Assembly: GCA_949293245.1 (NCBI GenBank)
Contig: CASFCS010000014.1
Span: 28,319-92,318 of the forward strand
Reading direction: 5' to 3'
Origin: an uncultured bacterium
GTDB taxonomy: Bacteria > Bacillota > Clostridia > Oscillospirales > Oscillospiraceae
DNA length: 64,000 nt
Shown: positions 50,104-57,951 of the stretch, one piece after another
Layout: every line of letters starts with the position of its first letter
Position numbering within the stretch: the stretch's first letter is position 1
Translations under genes and position numbers: made by a program
Notes under the pieces: model-generated
The model's input: only the letters and a program-made list of their open reading frames with translations
Told to the model about the DNA's origin: nothing
Database searches by the model: none

Positions 50104-50471
50104 TGGACTGGGGAGCCTTTCTGGCAGGGGCCGCCGCCGGGGTGCTGTCCGCCTTCGGCCTGGGGGGCGGCTCTCTGCTTCTGGTGTATATGACCGCCTG
50201 GGGCGGCCTTACCCAGACCGCCGCCCAGGGGATCAACCTGCTCTATTTTCTCCCCACCGCCGGCAGCGCCCTGCCCTCCCACATCCGGGGAGGCTATGTG
50301 GACAAAGCCGCCGCCCTGCCCGCCATCCTCACCGGCCTGGTGGGCACCGCCCTGGGGGCCTGGGCCGCCACCAGCCTGGACCCCGCCCTGCTGAAAAAGG
50401 GCTTTGGGCTTTTTCTCCTTTTCATCGGCCTGCGGGAGCTCCTCTCCCGGCCTCCGGCAGGGGATGGGTGA
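50103..50471 (+). CDS. TauE/SafE half-size membrane protein (second)
   Basis: A 122-residue membrane protein equal to the second half of TauE/SafE, with GVLSAFGLGGGSLLLVYM near residue 13, AAQGINLLYFLPTAGSAL near 42 and about four helices. The start overlaps the previous stop (TGATG), so both halves are translated together and probably form one heterodimeric transporter. Each half keeps its own glycine-rich motif, so this is not a random frameshift in a longer gene. The stop lies 2 bp before the convergent ruvX stop. Confidence 0.85.
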   Translation: MDWGAFLAGAAAGVLSAFGLGGGSLLLVYMTAWGGLTQTAAQGINLLYFLPTAGSALPSHIRGGYVDKAAALPAILTGLVGTALGAWAATSLDPALLKKGFGLFLLFIGLRELLSRPPAGDG

Positions 50472-50473
50472 GC

Positions 50474-50902
50474 CTACTCCTCCGTCCTTCTGGTGCGCAG
50501 GAAGGTGAGATAGCCCTCCAAAATAAGGGTAGCCGCCACCGCGTCCACCGTCTTTTTGTGGGCCTTCATCTTCTTGCCCCCGGCGTGGAGGATGGCGTGG
50601 GCCTCAATGGTGGTGCGCCGCTCGTCCCACAATGCCACAGGCAGTCCGGTCTCCTTCTCCAGCAGGGCGGCAAATTCCCGGTACAGCGCCCCCCGGGGGC
50701 CCTCGGTGCCGTCCATGTTCCGGGGGAAGCCCATGACCACCCGGTCCACCCCCTGCTCCCGGATCAGGCGGGAGAGCTCCTGTACCACCTGGTCCTGGCT
50801 GCGGCTTCGGATCACCGTGGTATACCCAGCCAGAAAGCCTGTGGGGTCGGAAATGGCCACCCCTGTCCGTGCGTCCCCGTAGTCCACTGCCATTACGCGC
50901 AT
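50474..50902 (-). CDS. ruvX: Holliday junction resolvase-like protein RuvX (YqgF)
   Basis: A 142-residue RNase H-fold nuclease. VDYGDARTGVAISDPTG near residue 5 holds the first catalytic aspartate, VMGFPRNMDGTEGPR near 62 and WDERRTT near 98 complete the YqgF pattern, and D in KKTVDAVAATLILEGYL is the last acid. Family members act in 16S rRNA 5'-end maturation and possibly recombination. The ATG at 50902 has GAGAGGAG upstream. Its promoter is back-to-back with that of rpmG. Confidence 0.95.
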   Translation of the reverse strand: MRVMAVDYGDARTGVAISDPTGFLAGYTTVIRSRSQDQVVQELSRLIREQGVDRVVMGFPRNMDGTEGPRGALYREFAALLEKETGLPVALWDERRTTIEAHAILHAGGKKMKAHKKTVDAVAATLILEGYLTFLRTRRTEE

Positions 50903-50953
50903 ACCATGCTCCTCTCCCCGCCCGGTACCCGGGCGGCCTGTCTTGCAGAGGAT

Positions 50954-50982
50954 ATCATACCCCACAGAAAAAAAACTGTCAA
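50954..50982 (-). promoter_or_regulatory. Promoter of ruvX
   Basis: TTGACA (50977-50982), 17 bp and TATGAT (50954-50959) on the minus strand. Its -35 box lies only 7 bp from that of the rpmG promoter. Confidence 0.85.
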
Positions 50983-50989
50983 TTCTCCC

Positions 50990-51018
50990 TTGACATCCAC
51001 CAGCATCTGTGGTAAAGT
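50990..51018 (+). promoter_or_regulatory. Promoter of rpmG-secE-nusG
   Basis: TTGACA (50990-50995), 17 bp and TAAAGT (51013-51018), about 225 bp before rpmG. Confidence 0.8.
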
Positions 51019-51024
51019 AATTCA

Positions 51025-51240
51025 TACCTATGAATAGGGCTTTTTCTTTGTGCGCATTTTTACGGGATGACGCGCAAACCCTTTCGCCATCTTGGCTCAT
51101 AGGGAGGCAAATATGCCGACTCCGCCGTAAGCCCGCCCAGACGCGCCCATGGGGTGCGCCTGCGATGTTTACCGGAATCGGTCCGTCGGATCGGCTCCGG
51201 TTTTTTGCTGCGGAGCCGGAAACTATTGAAGGAGGTGCCG
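51025..51240 (+). promoter_or_regulatory. Structured 5' leader of rpmG
   Basis: About 215 nt of untranslated RNA with several possible stems: TGCGC/GCGCA (near 51050-51080), a GC stem around 51140-51165, CGGTCC/GGATCG (near 51180-51193), and a 7-bp stem GGCTCCG/CGGAGCC (51193-51199 and 51211-51217) whose loop contains TTTTTT. The last lies just before the ribosome binding site. It resembles no family I recognise; autoregulation by a ribosomal protein is possible. Confidence 0.45.
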
Positions 51241-51242
51241 AC

Positions 51243-51407
51243 ATGGCGAAAGCCGGAACGCGGGTGAAGATCACCCTGAGATGCTCTGAGTGCAAGCAGC
51301 GCAACTACAACACCAACAAGAACAAGCGCAACACACCTGACCGCCTGGAGTTGAACAAGTACTGCCCCTTCTGCAGAAAGCACACCGTTCACAATGAGAC
51401 CAAGTGA
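51243..51407 (+). CDS. rpmG: Ribosomal protein bL33
   Basis: A 54-residue 50S protein. It is the zinc-binding form, with CSEC near residue 15 and CPFC near 42, and the pattern TRVKITLRC...[30 protein letters not shown] precedes the ATG. It opens the rpmG-secE-nusG-rplK-rplA operon, as in Firmicutes. Confidence 0.97.
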   Translation: MAKAGTRVKITLRCSECKQRNYNTNKNKRNTPDRLELNKYCPFCRKHTVHNETK

Positions 51408-51448
51408 TCAGCGCCAAGTACGTCGCAAGGAAAGTAGGGTGAACCAAA

Positions 51449-51745
51449 ATGTCTGAACTGGAAAAGCAGAGCGAGTCCGTGGCCAAGGCCGATAAGGCTG
51501 ACAAGGCCGATAAAAAGGCTCCGCAAAAGTCCAAAGACAAGAAGCCCGGGTTCTTCGCCCGCGCTGGGCGCTGGTTCCGTGAGATGAGAAGCGAGCTGAA
51601 AAAGGTGTCCTGGCCCACGTTCAAAGAGACCATGAAGAACGTCGGCACCGTGATCGCCTGTGTTCTGATCGTAGGCGTGTTCATCTGGCTGTTTGACTGG
51701 CTGGCGCGCGCCGTCATCGAGGCTCTGATCAATTTGTTCGGTTGA
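51449..51745 (+). CDS. secE: Preprotein translocase subunit SecE
   Basis: A 98-residue small subunit of the Sec channel. A Lys/Asp-rich hydrophilic N-terminus (about 1-35) precedes the amphipathic segment WFREMRSELKKVSWPTFKET and one membrane helix (about 66-86). The motif KKVSWP is diagnostic. The ribosome binding site GTAGGGTGA is moderate. Standard position between rpmG and nusG. Confidence 0.96.
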   Translation: MSELEKQSESVAKADKADKADKKAPQKSKDKKPGFFARAGRWFREMRSELKKVSWPTFKETMKNVGTVIACVLIVGVFIWLFDWLARAVIEALINLFG

Positions 51746-51761
51746 TCAGGAGGAACGGGTC

Positions 51762-52283
51762 ATGTCTGGAGATCTGAAATGGTATGTGGCCCACACGTAT
51801 TCCGGATACGAGAATACTGTGGCCGTCTCCATTGAGCGCGCGGTGGAAAACCGCGGCATGCATGACCTCATTCAAGAGGTCAATATCCCCATGGAAACCG
51901 TGACCGAGATCACGGAGAATGGGCCCAAGACCGTGGAGCGCAAGGTCTTCCCCGGCTATGTGCTGGTGAAGATGGTGATGACCGACGAGAGCTGGCATCT
52001 GGTGCGCAACATCCGCGGCGTCACCGGCTTCGTGGGCTCCGCCAACGACGCCATCCCCCTCACTGATGAGGAGATCGCCGCCCTGGGCGTGGAGAAGCGG
52101 GAGATCGTGGTCTCCTACCAGGTGGGCGACAGCGTCAAGATTACCGACGGCGCCCTGGCTTCCTTCCTGGGCACTGTGGACGAGCTGGACCTGGAGCGCG
52201 GCAAGGTACGCGTTGTGGTGTCCATGTTCGGCCGCGAGACCCCTGTGGAGCTGGAGCTGGATCAGGTCGAGCCCATCGGCTGA
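51762..52283 (+). CDS. nusG: Transcription termination/antitermination factor NusG
   Basis: A 173-residue RNA polymerase-associated factor. The NGN domain starts WYVAHTYSGYENTVA and holds FPGYVLVKMVMTDESWHLVRN near residue 65 and GVTGFVGSANDAIPL near 85. The C-terminal KOW domain shows VGDSVKITDGALASFLGTVDE. GGAGG precedes the ATG. It lies between secE and rplK. Confidence 0.97.
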   Translation: MSGDLKWYVAHTYSGYENTVAVSIERAVENRGMHDLIQEVNIPMETVTEITENGPKTVERKVFPGYVLVKMVMTDESWHLVRNIRGVTGFVGSANDAIPLTDEEIAALGVEKREIVVSYQVGDSVKITDGALASFLGTVDELDLERGKVRVVVSMFGRETPVELELDQVEPIG

Positions 52284-52376
52284 TCGTCCCCGGTCCCCTT
52301 GTGACCGGTCCCAACGTGGGAGGAGCGTCCAGGCGCTCCGCCATGAACCACATTATTGTAGGAGGTGCTGTTTCAA

Positions 52377-52802
52377 ATGGCACAGAAAGTTACTGGTTAT
52401 GTAAAACTGCAGATTCCCGCCGGCAAGGCCACTCCGGCTCCCCCGGTCGGCCCCGCCCTGGGTCAGCACGGCGTGAACATCGCCGCCTTCACCAAGGAGT
52501 TCAACGAGCGCACCAAGAACGACGTGGGCATGATCATCCCCGTGGTGATCACCGTCTACGCCGACCGCTCCTTCTCCTTCATCACCAAGACTCCCCCCGC
52601 CGCCGTGCTCATCAAGAAGGCCTGCGGCATCGAGTCCGGCTCCGGTGTGCCCAACAAGACCAAGGTTGCCACCATCAGCAAGGAAGATGTCCGCAAGATC
52701 GCCGAGACCAAGATGCCCGACCTGAACGCCGCCAGCATCGAGGCCGCCATGAGCATGATCGCCGGCACCGCCCGCTCCATGGGCGTCACCGTGGAAGAGT
52801 AA
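52377..52802 (+). CDS. rplK: Ribosomal protein uL11
   Basis: A 141-residue 50S stalk-base protein that binds the 23S GTPase centre and is needed for RelA-type signalling. The N-terminal [23 protein letters not shown] stretch and C-terminal RNA-binding domain ([23 protein letters not shown]) are clear. ATG at 52377 with AGGAGG 9 nt upstream; a start 12 bp earlier is not supported. A small hairpin (52322-52339) lies in the leader. Confidence 0.97.
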   Translation: MAQKVTGYVKLQIPAGKATPAPPVGPALGQHGVNIAAFTKEFNERTKNDVGMIIPVVITVYADRSFSFITKTPPAAVLIKKACGIESGSGVPNKTKVATISKEDVRKIAETKMPDLNAASIEAAMSMIAGTARSMGVTVEE

Positions 52803-52823
52803 TCGGGGAAGGAGGAAACAACA

Positions 52824-53519
52824 ATGGCTAAAAAGGGTAAGAAGTATGTGGACAGCGCCAAGCAGATCGACAAGTCCAATCTGTATGACACTGTCGAGGC
52901 CATGGAGCTGATCGTCAAGACCGCTCCCGCCAAGTTCGACGAGACCGTGGAGCTCCACGTGAAGCTGGGCGTCGACTCCCGCCACGCCGACCAGCAGGTC
53001 CGCGGCGCCATCGTCCTCCCCCACGGCACCGGCAAGACCGCCCGTGTGCTGGTCTTTGCCAAGGGCGACAAGGCCGAGGAGGCCCGTGCCGCCGGCGCCG
53101 ACTTCGTGGGCGACATGGACATGGTCCAGAAGATCCAGAGCGAGAACTGGTTTGACTTTGATGTGGTGGTGGCCACTCCCGACATGATGGGTGTGGTGGG
53201 CCGTCTGGGTAAGCTGCTGGGCCCCAAGGGCCTGATGCCCTCCCCCAAGGCCGGCACCGTGACCCCCAACGTCACCCAGGCCATCCAGGAGATCAAAGCC
53301 GGTAAGGTGGAGTACCGTCTGGATAAGACCAACATCATCCACTGCCCCATCGGCAAGGTGTCCTTCGGCGCCGAGAAGCTCTCTGAGAACTTCGCCGCTC
53401 TCATGAGCGCCATCATCAAGGCCAAGCCCGCCGCCGCCAAGGGCCAGTATATCAAGAGCTGTGTGTGCGCCTCTACCATGGGCCCCGGCGTGAAGATCAA
53501 CGCCGCCAAGCTGGCGTAA
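52824..53519 (+). CDS. rplA: Ribosomal protein uL1
   Basis: A 231-residue 50S L1-stalk protein that also represses its own operon in many bacteria. [39 protein letters not shown] segment and [15 protein letters not shown] are characteristic. GGAGG precedes the ATG and the gene is 21 bp after rplK. The stop is followed within a few bases by the intergenic repeat element. Confidence 0.97.
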   Translation: MAKKGKKYVDSAKQIDKSNLYDTVEAMELIVKTAPAKFDETVELHVKLGVDSRHADQQVRGAIVLPHGTGKTARVLVFAKGDKAEEARAAGADFVGDMDMVQKIQSENWFDFDVVVATPDMMGVVGRLGKLLGPKGLMPSPKAGTVTPNVTQAIQEIKAGKVEYRLDKTNIIHCPIGKVSFGAEKLSENFAALMSAIIKAKPAAAKGQYIKSCVCASTMGPGVKINAAKLA

Positions 53520-53523
53520 TCAA

Positions 53524-53700
53524 GAAGCGCGGAGCGCCCGGGAGCAGGTGACTAAGACCGGAGCGGAGCAGAAAGCCCAGGCGGGGCCAAAGCCCCGAAT
53601 GGGGTTTCTGTGCAGTCGCAGGGCTTAGGCACCGTCGCGGAGGGCGCGCAGCGTGACAAGAAGCGCGGAGCGCCCGGGAGCAGGCGGCTAGGAGCCGGTA
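53524..53700 (+). repeat. Intergenic repeat element after rplA, related to the efp array
   Basis: Two direct copies of a head reading AAGCGCGGAGCGCCCGGGAG begin at 53525 and 53661, 136 bp apart. The first starts 5 bp after the rplA stop. The core GCGCCCGGGAGCAGG and later GACCGGA and GCGGAGGGCGC segments are shared, in the same order, with the 130-bp units at 9581-9863. Internal pairing CAGAAA/TTTCTG and GGGGC/GCCCC makes it hairpin-rich. Confidence 0.8.
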
Positions 53701-53760
53701 GCACAAAACGTGATCCGCACTTCTCCGTTCCCCGGGCGGCAGCGTAAAAAAATCGTCATT

Positions 53761-53795
53761 CCCGGACAGGTCGTGCTTGACATGGCCTGTCCGGG
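53761..53795 (+). repeat. Inverted repeat around the rplJ -35 box
   Basis: CCCGGACAGG (53761-53770) and CCTGTCCGGG (53786-53795) are a perfect 10-bp inverted repeat with a 15-nt centre that contains the TTGACA of the rplJL promoter. It could be an operator, or the terminator stem of rplA without a T-run. Confidence 0.7.
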
Positions 53796-53805
53796 GTGAT
53801 ATACT
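53777..53805 (+). promoter_or_regulatory. Promoter of rplJ-rplL
   Basis: TTGACA (53777-53782), 17 bp and TATACT (53800-53805). Confidence 0.88.
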
Positions 53806-53811
53806 ATTTTG

Positions 53812-53908
53812 CGTGTTCAAAGACAGCAGGGGGCCTCCGGGCCATAAGTCCTGCCGAGAATGCGGCCTTTGATTTGTGTTGTGTCACTGTGCTGTTTTCG
53901 CTTTGAAC
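53812..53908 (+). promoter_or_regulatory. L10 leader (L10-L12 autoregulatory site)
   Basis: CAAAGACAGCAGG (from 53818) and TCCTGCCGAGAATGCGGCCTTTG (to about 53871) recreate the kink-turn stem of the bacterial L10 leader, where the L10(L12)n complex binds to repress its own mRNA. A second CTTTG (53901-53905) could compete for CAAAG and link binding to the attenuator that follows. Confidence 0.85.
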
Positions 53909-53932
53909 GCGGATACAGCACATTATTTTTTT
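53889..53932 (+). terminator. Attenuator before rplJ
   Basis: GTGCTGT (53889-53895) pairs with ACAGCAC (53915-53921) and is followed by TTTTTTT (53926-53932), just before the GTGGAGGT ribosome binding site. It gives the L10 leader a transcription-termination outcome. Confidence 0.75.
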
Positions 53933-53948
53933 GTGGAGGTGAATACAC

Positions 53949-54494
53949 ATGCCTAACGCCAAGGTTCTCAGCGAGAAGCAGGCCGTGGTGGCGTCTCTGA
54001 CCGAGACCCTCAAGACCGCCTCCAGCGGCGTTCTGGTGGACTACCGCGGCATCACCGTGGCCGAGGACACCGCCCTGCGTGTGGAGCTGCGCGCGAACCA
54101 AGTTGAGTATGCTGTTGTGAAGAACACCCTGACCCGCTTCGCCATCAAGGAAGCCGGCCTGGATGAGCTGGATCCCCTGCTCAACGGCACCACTTCTCTG
54201 GCCACCTGCAAGGACGATCCCATCGCTCCCATGCGGGTGATCAACAAGTTTGCCAAGCAGTTCAACGGCGCCAAGTTCGTCATCAAGGGCGGCTTTATGG
54301 ACGGCAAGGTCATTCCCCTGGAGGACATCATGGCTCTGGCCGAGCTGCCCTCCAAGGAGGGTCTGCAGGCTATGGTCCTGGGCACCATGCTGGCCCCCAT
54401 CACCAGCCTGGCCCTGGTCCTCAAGGCCATCGCCGAGGAGAAGGGCGGCTTCGTAGAGGCCCCCGCCGCCGAGGAAGCCCCCGCTGCCGAGTAA
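53949..54494 (+). CDS. rplJ: Ribosomal protein uL10
   Basis: A 181-residue stalk protein that anchors bL12 dimers. VVASLTETLKTASSGVLVDYRGITV near residue 13 and VVKNTLTRFAIKEAG near 57 are typical, and the C-terminal helix (ITSLALVLKAIAEEK) binds L12. It ends in an Ala/Pro/Glu tail. GGAGGT precedes the ATG; regulated by the L10 leader and attenuator. Confidence 0.97.
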   Translation: MPNAKVLSEKQAVVASLTETLKTASSGVLVDYRGITVAEDTALRVELRANQVEYAVVKNTLTRFAIKEAGLDELDPLLNGTTSLATCKDDPIAPMRVINKFAKQFNGAKFVIKGGFMDGKVIPLEDIMALAELPSKEGLQAMVLGTMLAPITSLALVLKAIAEEKGGFVEAPAAEEAPAAE

Positions 54495-54556
54495 TTCCCT
54501 TTTCCAAACTCAGACATTCATTATCTATTTATTATTGATTCAGGAGGTATATTATC

Positions 54557-54934
54557 ATGGCTAGCGAGAAAATCACTGCTTTGATCGAGGAAGTCAAGGG
54601 CCTGACCGTGCTGGAGCTCTCCGAGCTGGTCCACGCTCTGGAGGATGAGTTCGGCGTGTCCGCCGCCGCCATGGCCGCTCCCGCCGCCGGCGCCGGCGCT
54701 GCTGCCGCCGTGGAGGAGAAGACCGAGTTCGACGTGGTCCTGGCCGGCTTCGACGCCGCCGCCAAGATCAAGGTCATCAAGGCCGTCCGCGAGATCACCG
54801 GCCAGGGCCTGGGCGAGGCCAAGGCCACTGTGGAGGGCGCTCCCAAGACCCTGAAGGAGGGCGTGTCCAAGGACGAGGCCGAGGAGCTCAAGAAGAAGCT
54901 CGAGGAGGCCGGCGCCAAGGTGGAGCTGAAGTAA
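54557..54934 (+). CDS. rplL: Ribosomal protein bL12
   Basis: A 125-residue acidic stalk protein that recruits translation GTPases. N-terminal dimerisation helices (residues 1-35), an Ala/Gly hinge (about 36-55) and the C-terminal domain [20 protein letters not shown]...[20 protein letters not shown] are all normal. AGGAGG precedes the ATG. A strong terminator follows. Confidence 0.98.
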   Translation: MASEKITALIEEVKGLTVLELSELVHALEDEFGVSAAAMAAPAAGAGAAAAVEEKTEFDVVLAGFDAAAKIKVIKAVREITGQGLGEAKATVEGAPKTLKEGVSKDEAEELKKKLEEAGAKVELK

Positions 54935-54962
54935 TTCACCCCCTTCCCTACCCCAACATACG

Positions 54963-55001
54963 AGAAGCGGCATGACTTATGTCATGCCGCTTCTTTTTAT
55001 T
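54963..55001 (+). terminator. Terminator after rplL
   Basis: A 14-bp perfect stem (54963-54976 and 54981-54994) with a TTAT loop followed by TTTTATT. Confidence 0.93.
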
Positions 55002-55014
55002 GCCCGGGGGAAAT

Positions 55015-57009
55015 TCAAATGGTCACGGAGAACTCCAGTCCCTCCCGGGTGTTCCGGGCGGCACAGGTGCCGCCGTGGAGGTCGATGATGCTTTTCACAA
55101 TGGCCAGCCCCAGGCCGGTCCCCTCCCCCGTCCGGGCCGGGTCACCCCGGTAAAAACGCTCCCAGATCCGGCTGAGGGTCTGGTTGGGCAGGGGCTGGGC
55201 CGTGTTTTCCATGCGGAGGGTGGTCTTTCCCCTTTTTCTTTCGATCCGCACCCAGATGTTCCCCCCCTCCGGGGTGTACCGAACGGCGTTCACCGCCAGG
55301 TTCTCAATCACCTGGGCCATGCGGCCCTCATCGGCGGTGACGGTGGAGTCCTCCGGGAAATCCAAGGTGACCGTGAGCTCCTTGGCCTGAATGGACCGCT
55401 CCAGCCGGTCGAAAACCGACCGCACCACATCGGCCAGAGAGAAATCATCCCGGGAGAGCTTCACCTTTCCCGCCTCCAGCCGGGAGAAATCCAGCATCTC
55501 CAGCACCATGGCGTCCATCCGCTCGGTCTCCGAGAGGATCACCTCCAGGTATCTGTCCCGCTTGTCCTCCGCAATGTGTTCCTTGAGGCCCTCGGCGTAG
55601 CTGTGGACCACCGCCAGGGGGGTTTTGAGCTCGTGGGCGATGTGGGAGGTGAGCTGCCGCCGGTCCTCCTCGGCGGTTTTGGCGTAGTCCAGGGCAGCGG
55701 TCAGACGATTTACCTCGTTTTTCCGGGCCTGACAGCGGTCCCGGTTGTCCAAAAAACCTTGCAGCAGGTCCGCTCCCTCCCGCCAGTACCACTTCTCGCT
55801 GTACCGCCGGTCGGGCATAGTGTCCTCCTTCAAAAGGGCTCGCCCCACGCTCTGGGCCGGGCGGATCAGCTGCCGCCGGAGGACTCCGCGGCCCGCCAGC
55901 ACCAGGGCCACCGCCAGACAAAAGGTACAGGCATAGAGCTTCCAAAGGCTCCAAAGGGCGTTTCGGAGGGGGGAGGCGTATACCATGCTCACCAGACAGT
56001 ATTCCACCTCCGGGGCCTCTCCCTGATAGCCATTCTCGCCGGCGTAGTTGGAGTCCCAGTAGGTCTGGCCCTCATAGATGACGCGGTAGTCTGCGGAGAT
56101 GCGTACCAGATCCCGCCACTGGTGCTGGTTCAGGTCCTCCGACGCCCCCGCCAGCGTGGGGCCCAGCTCCTCCATCAACGCCGCAAGGTTGGGGTACTCC
56201 TCGCCCTGGTAGGACAGGGCGGGGGAGTCCTCCCCCCAGTTGGTTCGGAAGTAGTCGGCATTGAGGGTGACGTCCTCGCTCACCTCCGGGTCCTCATAGA
56301 GGAGCTGCCAGGGGAGATCGTAGTCCTCTATTACCTGGGAGAGGATGTAGCTGCCGCCGCCCCTTTCCCTCAGGGCCGCCTCCACATCCTCATACAAAAC
56401 CCCTTCGATCCTGGCGGGCCGGAAGGTGGTACCCTCAAAAACGCCGGTGAGGCGCAGGGCCCGGGGCCATTGGGAGATGCTGTACTCCCCCAGGTTCTCC
56501 TGCCCCTGCCGGGTGAGGCAGGTCCGGTCCAGAAGGGCAATGGCCATATCTGTGGTATGCTCCCCCCCGGCCTCCCACTCCTCCGCCGTCATATACTGGA
56601 AATACATGGAGTCCTGCCAGCTGCACCCCAGCAGGTTGCCCTCCCCGTCATAAATGGCGGCGGCGGTATAGAGCTGCTCATGCTCCCACATGGGGAGAAG
56701 GCGGCCTTCGTGGAGCTGCAGATAGCTGGGCACCGCCAGGGCATTGGTACTGGCGAAGGTCTCCCAGAAAGCCAGTTCCCTGCCGTTGGGGCGGCTCTCC
56801 CGCCGTTCCAGAGAAAATTTCAGGAGCTCAGTCATATAGGACGCCTGGCTCTCGCTGACGGCTTTCACCTGATAGGCCCCGAACTCCGCCGCCGCGGCGG
56901 TGAGGAGCCCCATGGACACCGCCCACACCGTCAGCACAATGGCAGAGAGGAGGGCTGTAACCGCCGTAAGGGAGCGGGGACACCTCTTCCCTTTTTTCTC
57001 CGTTTCCAT
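55015..57009 (-). CDS. Sensor histidine kinase with large extracytoplasmic domain
   Basis: A 664-residue membrane sensor. Helix 1 (about 14-38) and helix 2 (about 355-378) enclose a roughly 315-residue outside domain rich in Tyr, Trp and acidic residues; I do not recognise its fold. A HAMP-like stretch leads to the H-box SHIAHELKTPLAV near residue 458, then N-box ENLAVNAVRYTPEGG near 570 and the G2 box GTGLGLAIVKSIIDLHGG near 635. The ATG at 57009 lies 7 nt after GGAGGA; a GTG at 57015 overlaps the regulator stop. The partner regulator is directly upstream. The signal is unknown. Confidence 0.93.
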   Translation of the reverse strand: METEKKGKRCPRSLTAVTALLSAIVLTVWAVSMGLLTAAAAEFGAYQVKAVSESQASYMTELLKFSLERRESRPNGRELAFWETFASTNALAVPSYLQLHEGRLLPMWEHEQLYTAAAIYDGEGNLLGCSWQDSMYFQYMTAEEWEAGGEHTTDMAIALLDRTCLTRQGQENLGEYSISQWPRALRLTGVFEGTTFRPARIEGVLYEDVEAALRERGGGSYILSQVIEDYDLPWQLLYEDPEVSEDVTLNADYFRTNWGEDSPALSYQGEEYPNLAALMEELGPTLAGASEDLNQHQWRDLVRISADYRVIYEGQTYWDSNYAGENGYQGEAPEVEYCLVSMVYASPLRNALWSLWKLYACTFCLAVALVLAGRGVLRRQLIRPAQSVGRALLKEDTMPDRRYSEKWYWREGADLLQGFLDNRDRCQARKNEVNRLTAALDYAKTAEEDRRQLTSHIAHELKTPLAVVHSYAEGLKEHIAEDKRDRYLEVILSETERMDAMVLEMLDFSRLEAGKVKLSRDDFSLADVVRSVFDRLERSIQAKELTVTLDFPEDSTVTADEGRMAQVIENLAVNAVRYTPEGGNIWVRIERKRGKTTLRMENTAQPLPNQTLSRIWERFYRGDPARTGEGTGLGLAIVKSIIDLHGGTCAARNTREGLEFSVTI

Positions 57010-57011
57010 CT

Positions 57012-57683
57012 TCACTCCTCCAGCTTATAGCCCGCTTTGATGACCGTCTTGATGCACCCGGCGGCCTCCCCCAGCTTCTCCCGCAGGCGCTTGATGTGGG
57101 TATCCACCGCCCGAGCCTCCCCCTCATAGTCATAGCCCCAGCACTTCACCAGCAGCTGCTCCCGGCTCATGACCAGGTTGCGGTTGACCATCAGGCAGCG
57201 CAGCAGGGCAAACTCCTTGGGTGTCAGGGCGATCTCCCGCCCGCCGGCGTACACCTTCCGGGCGGAGAGCTCCAGGGCAATGCCCCCCGCCTCCAACCGG
57301 TCCCCGGAGCGCATGGTCCCCCGGCTGCGGCGGATGAGGGCCATGGTCTTGGCGTAGAGCACGGACATGGTAAAGGGCTTGGTCACGTAGTCGTCCGCCC
57401 CCAGCTCATAGCCCAGGAGCTTGTCCTCCTCGTCGGACAGGGCGGTCAGAAAGATAATGGGCACATCCTGGTCCCGGCGCAGAGCCCGGCAGACCGAGAA
57501 GCCGTCCAGCCCGGGCATCATGATGTCCAGCAGCACCGCGTCAAACTCCCCCTCCTCCGCCAGGGCCAGGGCCTGCTCGCCGTCCGCCGCTTCCACCGGG
57601 ATCTCCCCCTTGCTGCGGAAGTAGTCGCACAGCACCTCCCGCAGCTTCTCCTCGTCCTCCGCCAGCAGGATCCTGTGTTGCAT
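57012..57683 (-). CDS. OmpR/PhoB family response regulator
   Basis: A 223-residue two-component regulator. The receiver has acidic pocket residues in LLAEDEEKLREVL, the phosphorylated aspartate in DAVLLDIMMPGLDG near residue 53, T in IIFLTALSDEED near 82 and K in DDYVTKPF near 104. The C-terminal winged helix (about 125-220) ends GYDYEGEARAVDTHIKRLREKLG. It should activate or repress targets when its neighbour kinase signals. AAGGAGGG precedes the ATG. Confidence 0.95.
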   Translation of the reverse strand: MQHRILLAEDEEKLREVLCDYFRSKGEIPVEAADGEQALALAEEGEFDAVLLDIMMPGLDGFSVCRALRRDQDVPIIFLTALSDEEDKLLGYELGADDYVTKPFTMSVLYAKTMALIRRSRGTMRSGDRLEAGGIALELSARKVYAGGREIALTPKEFALLRCLMVNRNLVMSREQLLVKCWGYDYEGEARAVDTHIKRLREKLGEAAGCIKTVIKAGYKLEE

Positions 57684-57735
57684 TCCCTCTCCCTCCTTTC
57701 TGCCTTCATCTTATCTTCTCAGTTTGTATTCTCTG

Positions 57736-57764
57736 TGTCAAATATCTGTTTTTCCCGCCGCCAA
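57736..57764 (-). other. Weak -35-like element before the response regulator
   Basis: TTGACA (57736-57741, minus strand) lies about 55 bp before the regulator start, but no good -10 hexamer is found 16-18 bp further. It may still mark the promoter of the two-component operon. Confidence 0.3.
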
Positions 57765-57779
57765 TTCAGGAAAAGGAAA

Positions 57780-57951
57780 AGGCACCCGGCCTGGTGCGCC
57801 GAGTGCCTCAGCGTGTCGAACAAGTCGGCACGCTTCAAAAAAATGCAAGCATTTTTTTGAGGGGATGCAGCCCGCTTCGTCGCACTCGCTGTGCTCGCAC
57901 GCTTGCGGGCTGAGAAGTGTTTTTTCCGAGGCACATGTCCCCGGAAAAAAC
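57780..57951 (-). other. Cluster of five hairpins, no gene
   Basis: Five stems follow each other: GGCAC/GTGCC (57781-57807), GCGTGTCG/CGGCACGC (57811-57833), a 12-bp A/T-rich stem (57835-57860), CAGCCCGC/GCGGGCTG (57868-57912) and GTTTTTTCCG/CGGAAAAAAC (57919-57951). The third and fifth carry long T-runs. The region 57684-58084 has no credible coding sequence. It lies 3' of the PAP2 gene and 5' of the response regulator. Confidence 0.7.

Noticed and set aside
51030..51242. N-terminal extension of rpmG in frame
   Set aside because: The bL33 start at 51243 is canonical with GAAGGAGG; the upstream frame is the structured leader.
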